DNA of 8,183 nt, taken from Parvibaculum sp. (GTDB lineage Bacteria > Pseudomonadota > Alphaproteobacteria > Parvibaculales > Parvibaculaceae). The notes under the pieces were generated by a model. The model ran no database searches, was not told where the DNA came from, and saw only the letters and a list, made by a program, of their open reading frames with translations. Position 1 is the stretch's first letter, and each line of letters begins with the position of its first letter. The position numbers were made by a program, and so were the translations under genes. The stretch is from the NCBI GenBank assembly GCA_020062605.1, contig JAGUWA010000213.1, positions 1 through 8,183 of the forward strand. The letters are read 5' to 3'. Positions 5,109 to 8,183 of this stretch are shown piece after piece.

Positions 5109-5635
5109 CCCTTGATGTGCAGGACGCAGATGAGGGTGAAGAGGCGGCGCGCGGTGTCGAAGTCCATTTCGATCTTGCCCGAGAGTCGCTCCTTCAACGT
5201 CTCGGACCCCTCGTTGTGCAGGCCGCGGCGGCCCATGTCGATCGCCTCGATCTGCGAGGGCGCGGCCGTCTTGATCGCGTCGTAATAGCTTTCGCAGATC
5301 AGGAAATAGTCCTTGATGATCTTGCGGAAAGGCGTGAGCGAGAGAAGCACCTTGCCATGCGGCTCGTCGCCTTCGAGGCGAATGTCGAAGACGAGGCGGT
5401 TCTCCTCGATGGCGAGGTGGAGGACATAAGGCCCGCCATCGCTGCCGACGGGCGCGAAGCGGTTTTCCTCCAGCAGGTCGAAGATCGCCACTTTCCGCTC
5501 ATGTTCGACATCGGGGCTGCGGCGCACGACGGAGCGCTCGTCGAGGACGAGGTCGATGATGCGGTACGCCTCACCCTCCGGCATGGCGGAAGGGACATCC
5601 GCGCTGGCTTCGTCGTCTGCTGAGCGGTCGGACAT
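5105..5635 (-). CDS. UPF0262 family protein
   Basis: This is a 176-residue protein of unknown function in a family found mainly in alphaproteobacteria between hisD and the LMW phosphatase. Recognisable family stretches are RIIDLVLDERSVVRRSPDVE (25-44), ERKVAIFDLLEENRFAP (46-62), and the central TPFRKIIKDYFLICESYYDA (101-120). There is no signal peptide or membrane segment, so it should be cytoplasmic. The N-terminal 20 residues are acidic and low in complexity; ATG 5635 has no clear Shine-Dalgarno and an in-frame ATG at 5584 (residue 18) is a credible alternative. The stop overlaps the phosphatase start by 4 bp, so the two are probably coupled. No function should be assigned from position alone. 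Confidence 0.9.
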   Translation of the reverse strand: MSDRSADDEASADVPSAMPEGEAYRIIDLVLDERSVVRRSPDVEHERKVAIFDLLEENRFAPVGSDGGPYVLHLAIEENRLVFDIRLEGDEPHGKVLLSLTPFRKIIKDYFLICESYYDAIKTAAPSQIEAIDMGRRGLHNEGSETLKERLSGKIEMDFDTARRLFTLICVLHIKG

Positions 5636-5645
5636 GGTGCGGTAC

Positions 5646-5751
5646 TCTAGAGCAGTATGACGCTTCGTTGAATCGACATACTGCTCGATCTGTTCGTTTT
5701 GAGCATGTTTTTATCCCGAAACCGGTACCCACTTTCGGGAAACATGCTCTG
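5646..5751. repeat. Bipartite palindromic intergenic repeat (Rhizobiales type)
   Basis: Two hairpins are joined by a T-rich linker. The first has 10-bp arms GAGCAGTATG (5650-5659) and CATACTGCTC (5677-5686). The second has outer arms GAGCATGTTT (5701-5710) and AAACATGCTC (5740-5749), inner arms CCCGAAA (5715-5721) and TTTCGGG (5733-5739), and a central GGTACC (5724-5729). The core CCGGTACCCACTTTCGGG resembles a very common dispersed element in Rhizobiales genomes, recognised from memory. It lies directly upstream of the UPF0262 gene, so the UPF0262 promoter may be inside or beyond it. It would form strong structure in any hisD readthrough RNA. Confidence 0.75.
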
Positions 5752-5810
5752 GGCCGATTTGCGGGAAGGAAGCGAGGGGAACGACTCATGAGCGCGGTGT
5801 ATGACGCTCC

Positions 5811-5884
5811 CCCTCACCCTTCCCACCGCCGCTTCGCGGCGGCGGGCCCCTCCCCTCTCCCCCTTGGGGAGAGGGTGCGAGGGC
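5811..5884. repeat. Two-hairpin GC-rich repeat downstream of hisD
   Basis: Imperfect outer arms CCCTCACCCT (5811-5820) and AGGGTGCGAGGG (5873-5884) enclose two tight hairpins: CCGCCGC-TTC-GCGGCGG (5826-5842) and CCCTCTCCCC-CTT-GGGGAGAGGG (5853-5875). The element begins 30 bp after the hisD stop. Elements starting CCCTCACCCT and built on CTCTCCC/GGGAGAG arms are widespread between alphaproteobacterial genes (recognised from memory). It could end or stabilise the hisD transcript, but no T-tract follows. Confidence 0.7.
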
Positions 5885-5913
5885 GAAGCCCGGCAATGAC
5901 ATTTGTTTTTGGA

Positions 5914-7206
5914 CTAGAGATTGAGGCGAATCGCGATGGAGCGGCCATGGGCGTCGAGGCCTTCGGCTTCGGCAAGCGCAAGGGCGGCGGGGCCGATGGC
6001 GCGGAGCGCATCCGCGTCGCAGCGGACGATGGAACTGCGCTTCATGAAGTCGAGCACGTTGAGGCCCGACGAGAAGCGTGCGCTGCGGGCAGTCGGCAGG
6101 ACGTGGTTCGAGCCGGCCACATAGTCGCCGATCGCCTCCGGCGTGTGGCGCCCGAGAAAGATCGCGCCCGCATTTGAAATCTTCGCGAGCAGCGCCTCGG
6201 GGCCGGCGACCGCGAGTTCGAGATGTTCGGGTGCAAGCCGGTCCACAAGCGGCGGCGCGTCGTCGAGCTTCTCCACCAGGATAACGGCGCCGAAATCGGC
6301 CCAGCTCTTCGTCGCGGTCGTCTCGCGCGGGAGCGCCTTCAACTGGCGGGCTACCGCTTCCTCGACGCGCGCGGCGAAGGTTGCGTCGTCCGTTATGAGG
6401 ATCGACTGCGAACTCGCATCGTGCTCGGCCTGGGAGAGAAGATCGGCGGCGATCCATTCGGGATCGTTCTCGCCGTCGGCGACGACGAGGATTTCGGAGG
6501 GGCCTGCGATCATGTCGATGCCGACCGTGCCGAAGACCTGGCGCTTGGCTTCCGCGACGAAGGCATTGCCGGGGCCGACGATCTTGTCGACCGGCGCAAT
6601 GGTCTTCGTGCCGAAGGCGAGCGCGGCGACGGCCTGCGCCCCGCCGACGCGGTAAACCTCGTTCACACCGGCAAGCTTCGCGGCGGCGAGCACCAGCGGG
6701 TTCACGACGCCATCGGGCGTGGGTACGACCATGACGATGCGCTTCACGCCCGCAACCCTGGCCGGGATCGCGTTCATCAGGACGGAGCTCGGGTAATTCG
6801 CCGTACCGCCCGGCACATAGAGGCCGACGGCGCCGATGGGCGTCCAGCGGTGGCCGAGTTCGACGCCTGCCTCATCCGTGAAGCGGGCATCTTCCGGACG
6901 CTGACGCTCATGATAGGCCTCGATGCGCGTGGCGGCGGTCTTCAGGGCGTCGAGCGTCTTCGCGTCGCAGGCATCCATCGCGGCATCGAGCTCAGACTGC
7001 GGGATGGCAAGGGTTTCGGCGGTGAGGTCCAGCCTGTCGAAACGCTTCGTGTATTCGACGAGCGCCTCGTCGCCCCGCGTGCGGACATCCGCGACGATCT
7101 TTTCCACCGTGTCGCGCACGTCGAGCGAGGTCTCGCGCTTCGCGTCCAGAAGGGCGGCGAAGGCTTCCTCGAAATTCGCATCTTTTGCATTCAGGCGAGT
7201 GGGCAT
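5914..7206 (-). CDS. hisD: Histidinol dehydrogenase
   Basis: HisD carries out the last step of histidine biosynthesis: the zinc-dependent, four-electron NAD oxidation of L-histidinol to L-histidine in the cytoplasm. The 430-residue length matches the family. All expected active-site residues are present: zinc ligands Q259 and H262 (LLSQAEHDASSQS), D361 (GDYVAGSNHVLPT) and H420 (GLDAHGRS), plus the catalytic E327-H328 in APEHLE. Other family stretches are GLYVPGGTANYPSS (128-141), VGGAQAVAALAFGT (187-200), KIVGPGN (208-214) and MIAGPSEIL (232-240). ATG 7206 has only a weak Shine-Dalgarno. It is the only his gene here; its placement beside DUF2948 and UPF0262 rather than in a his operon is typical of the alphaproteobacterial block. 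Palindromic repeats flank it on both sides. Confidence 0.98.
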   Translation of the reverse strand: MPTRLNAKDANFEEAFAALLDAKRETSLDVRDTVEKIVADVRTRGDEALVEYTKRFDRLDLTAETLAIPQSELDAAMDACDAKTLDALKTAATRIEAYHERQRPEDARFTDEAGVELGHRWTPIGAVGLYVPGGTANYPSSVLMNAIPARVAGVKRIVMVVPTPDGVVNPLVLAAAKLAGVNEVYRVGGAQAVAALAFGTKTIAPVDKIVGPGNAFVAEAKRQVFGTVGIDMIAGPSEILVVADGENDPEWIAADLLSQAEHDASSQSILITDDATFAARVEEAVARQLKALPRETTATKSWADFGAVILVEKLDDAPPLVDRLAPEHLELAVAGPEALLAKISNAGAIFLGRHTPEAIGDYVAGSNHVLPTARSARFSSGLNVLDFMKRSSIVRCDADALRAIGPAALALAEAEGLDAHGRSIAIRLNL

Positions 7207-7224
7207 TGGTTCTTAACCTACTTT

Positions 7225-7314
7225 CGTCATGGCCCGCTTCATGCGGGCCATCCACGTCTTTGCCGCAATCAAGGAAGAAAGACGTGGATGACCCGGACAA
7301 GCCGGGTCATGACG
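7225..7314. repeat. Cloverleaf-like palindromic repeat, three hairpins in a closing stem
   Basis: Outer arms CGTCAT (7225-7230) and ATGACG (7309-7314) enclose three hairpins: TGGCCCGC-TTCAT-GCGGGCCA (7230-7250), ATCCACGTCTTT (7250-7261) with AAAGACGTGGAT (7278-7289), and ATGACCCGG-ACAAG-CCGGGTCAT (7288-7310). Arms share one or two bases at the junctions. The parts CCCGG...CCGGGTCATGACG and CCACGTCTTT are familiar from dispersed alphaproteobacterial intergenic repeats. It fills most of the 133-bp gap between the DUF2948 and hisD genes and ends 18 bp before the hisD start codon, so it lies in the hisD leader if the genes share a transcript. Confidence 0.75.
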
Positions 7315-7339
7315 GTTTAGAAGAAGCCCGTACATCATA

Positions 7340-7780
7340 TCAATCCAGATCGTGTTCCGGCTTGTTCGGCGTTTCCCAGACGAGGCCGAGGTCGGAGAGA
7401 TGGGCGTCCAGCGCCTCGACCTCAAGCTGCACTTCGGCGCCGCCCGAAAAGACCAGCGTGACGAGGCCGGAGGGCGGGTTCAGCTCGTCGAAGCGGATGG
7501 CCAGCAGGTTCAGCACGCCATCCGGCCGGTCCTGCGCGATGTTGCGGGCGCGCGCCGAGACCACATTCTCGAAATGGAGCCCGGCGCGGACGCGCTCATG
7601 CGTTTTCTTCCGGTCGCCGCCTTCGCCTTCCCAGCGAAACCGGTTCACCACGCAGGCGAAACGGCGCGTGGAAGGGAGGAAAGCGAGGTCGCGCACATGG
7701 GTGACCGCATCCTGCAAGGCGGCGGAGACGATTTCGAGGTCGGCGGCGTCCTCTGCAGCGAGGCGAAGGTCTTTCGTCAT
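7340..7780 (-). CDS. DUF2948 family protein
   Basis: This 146-residue protein of unknown function belongs to a family found mainly in alphaproteobacteria, typically between murA and hisD. It opens with DLRLAAEDAADLEIVSAALQ and continues with DAVTHVRDLAFLPSTRRFAC; the middle has RFRWE (48-52), RAGLHFENV and LNLLAIRF, and the end is acidic. There is no signal peptide or membrane segment, so it should be cytoplasmic. ATG 7780 follows the murA stop by 12 bp with a weak GGGA Shine-Dalgarno in the gap, so it is probably co-transcribed with murA and may depend on its translation. Assignment rests on remembered family sequence together with position. Confidence 0.85.
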   Translation of the reverse strand: MTKDLRLAAEDAADLEIVSAALQDAVTHVRDLAFLPSTRRFACVVNRFRWEGEGGDRKKTHERVRAGLHFENVVSARARNIAQDRPDGVLNLLAIRFDELNPPSGLVTLVFSGGAEVQLEVEALDAHLSDLGLVWETPNKPEHDLD

Positions 7781-7792
7781 CGGTTCCCGCTC

Positions 7793-8183
7793 TTATTGCG
7801 TTGCTTTTTCGCGCCAGATCTCGGCGCCGCAGGCGCTGAGCTTCGCCTCGATGCGCTCGAACCCACGATCGAGGTGATAGACGCGATTGACGATGGTTTC
7901 GCCCTCGGCGGCGAGGCCCGCGATGATGAGGGCGGCGGAGGCGCGAAGGTCCGACGCCATGACGGGCGCCCCCTTCAGCTTCTCCACGCCGCGCACCAGC
8001 GCCTTGTCGCCATGCAGCGAAATGTCGGCGCCGAAGCGCGCCAGTTCCTGCACATGCATGAAGCGGTTTTCGAAGATGGTCTCGGTGATTTCGGATTCGC
8101 CTTCGGCCACCGTCATCAGCGCCATGAACTGCGCCTGGAGATCGGTCGGAAAGCCGGGGAAGACCTGCGTCACCACATCGGTC
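7793..8183 (-). CDS. murA: UDP-N-acetylglucosamine 1-carboxyvinyltransferase, C-terminal part
   Basis: MurA transfers enolpyruvate from PEP to UDP-GlcNAc, the first committed step of peptidoglycan synthesis, in the cytoplasm. Only the C-terminal 129 residues are in the window; the gene continues past the right edge, and the family is about 420 residues long. Read from the edge the protein starts TDVVTQVFPGFPTDLQAQF. The aspartate of FPTD matches the catalytic Asp305 of E. coli MurA. ITETIFENRFMHV, APVMASDLRAS (Asp369 region) and YHLDRGFERIEAKL (Arg397 region) align closely with the E. coli enzyme. The PEP-binding Cys115 loop, which decides fosfomycin sensitivity, is outside. The stop TAA at 7793 lies 12 bp before the DUF2948 start. 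Confidence 0.97.
   Translation of the reverse strand, partial: TDVVTQVFPGFPTDLQAQFMALMTVAEGESEITETIFENRFMHVQELARFGADISLHGDKALVRGVEKLKGAPVMASDLRASAALIIAGLAAEGETIVNRVYHLDRGFERIEAKLSACGAEIWREKATQ

Noticed and set aside
4506..5285. Plus-strand frame of 259 codons downstream of the Pho box
   Set aside because: Attractive as a Pho-regulated gene, but nearly all of it is antisense to the phosphatase gene, no motif is visible and no ribosome binding site precedes it.
5646..7314. CRISPR array or insertion sequence near hisD
   Set aside because: The three repeats differ from one another, are not evenly spaced, and no cas or transposase gene is present. They are single palindromic elements in three separate places.
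6223..7320. Plus-strand open frame of 365 codons opposite hisD
   Set aside because: It is the antisense shadow of hisD, which has all its active-site residues. The product is repetitive in Arg, Gly and Asp and runs into the palindromic repeat.

Overview
The window reads as a piece of a high-GC alphaproteobacterial chromosome, most likely Rhizobiales or a near relative such as the Parvibaculum group. Three things point there. The minus-strand gene order murA, DUF2948, hisD, UPF0262, low-molecular-weight phosphatase, infA, maf, RNase E/G, yacG, tRNA-Phe is, from general knowledge, a conserved alphaproteobacterial housekeeping block. DUF2948 and UPF0262 are largely alphaproteobacterial families. 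The gaps also hold palindromic intergenic repeats of the kind common in Rhizobiales. The genus is an inference.

Layout from the left edge. The last 22 codons of a plus-strand short-chain dehydrogenase end at 71, tail to tail with a small minus-strand gene (75-344) for a beta-rich protein that looks phage-like. After a gene-free stretch (351-579), everything is on the minus strand, so transcription runs from high to low coordinates: murA (C-terminal 129 codons, cut by the right edge), DUF2948, hisD, UPF0262, phosphatase, a SIMPL-domain envelope protein, infA, maf, an RNase E/G homologue, yacG and tRNA-Phe(GAA). The tRNA has its own near-consensus promoter. UPF0262/phosphatase and infA/maf each overlap by 4 bp and yacG follows the RNase gene after 18 bp, so these are probably co-transcribed and translationally coupled pairs.

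The genes are basic functions: peptidoglycan precursor synthesis (murA), the last step of histidine synthesis (hisD), translation initiation (infA), nucleotide-pool cleaning (maf), RNA decay or processing (RNase E/G), gyrase inhibition (yacG) and phenylalanine decoding. The SIMPL gene is the least expected member. It sits between the phosphatase and infA with its own candidate promoter, and just upstream are three phased PhoB-type half-sites (4400-4428) oriented away from it.

I found no evidence of a new multi-gene system. The points most worth checking are the RNase E/G homologue lacking the Zn-link cysteines while keeping its catalytic and 5'-sensor residues, the orphan Pho box, and three structurally different palindromic repeats around hisD, one of which folds as a closed cloverleaf.
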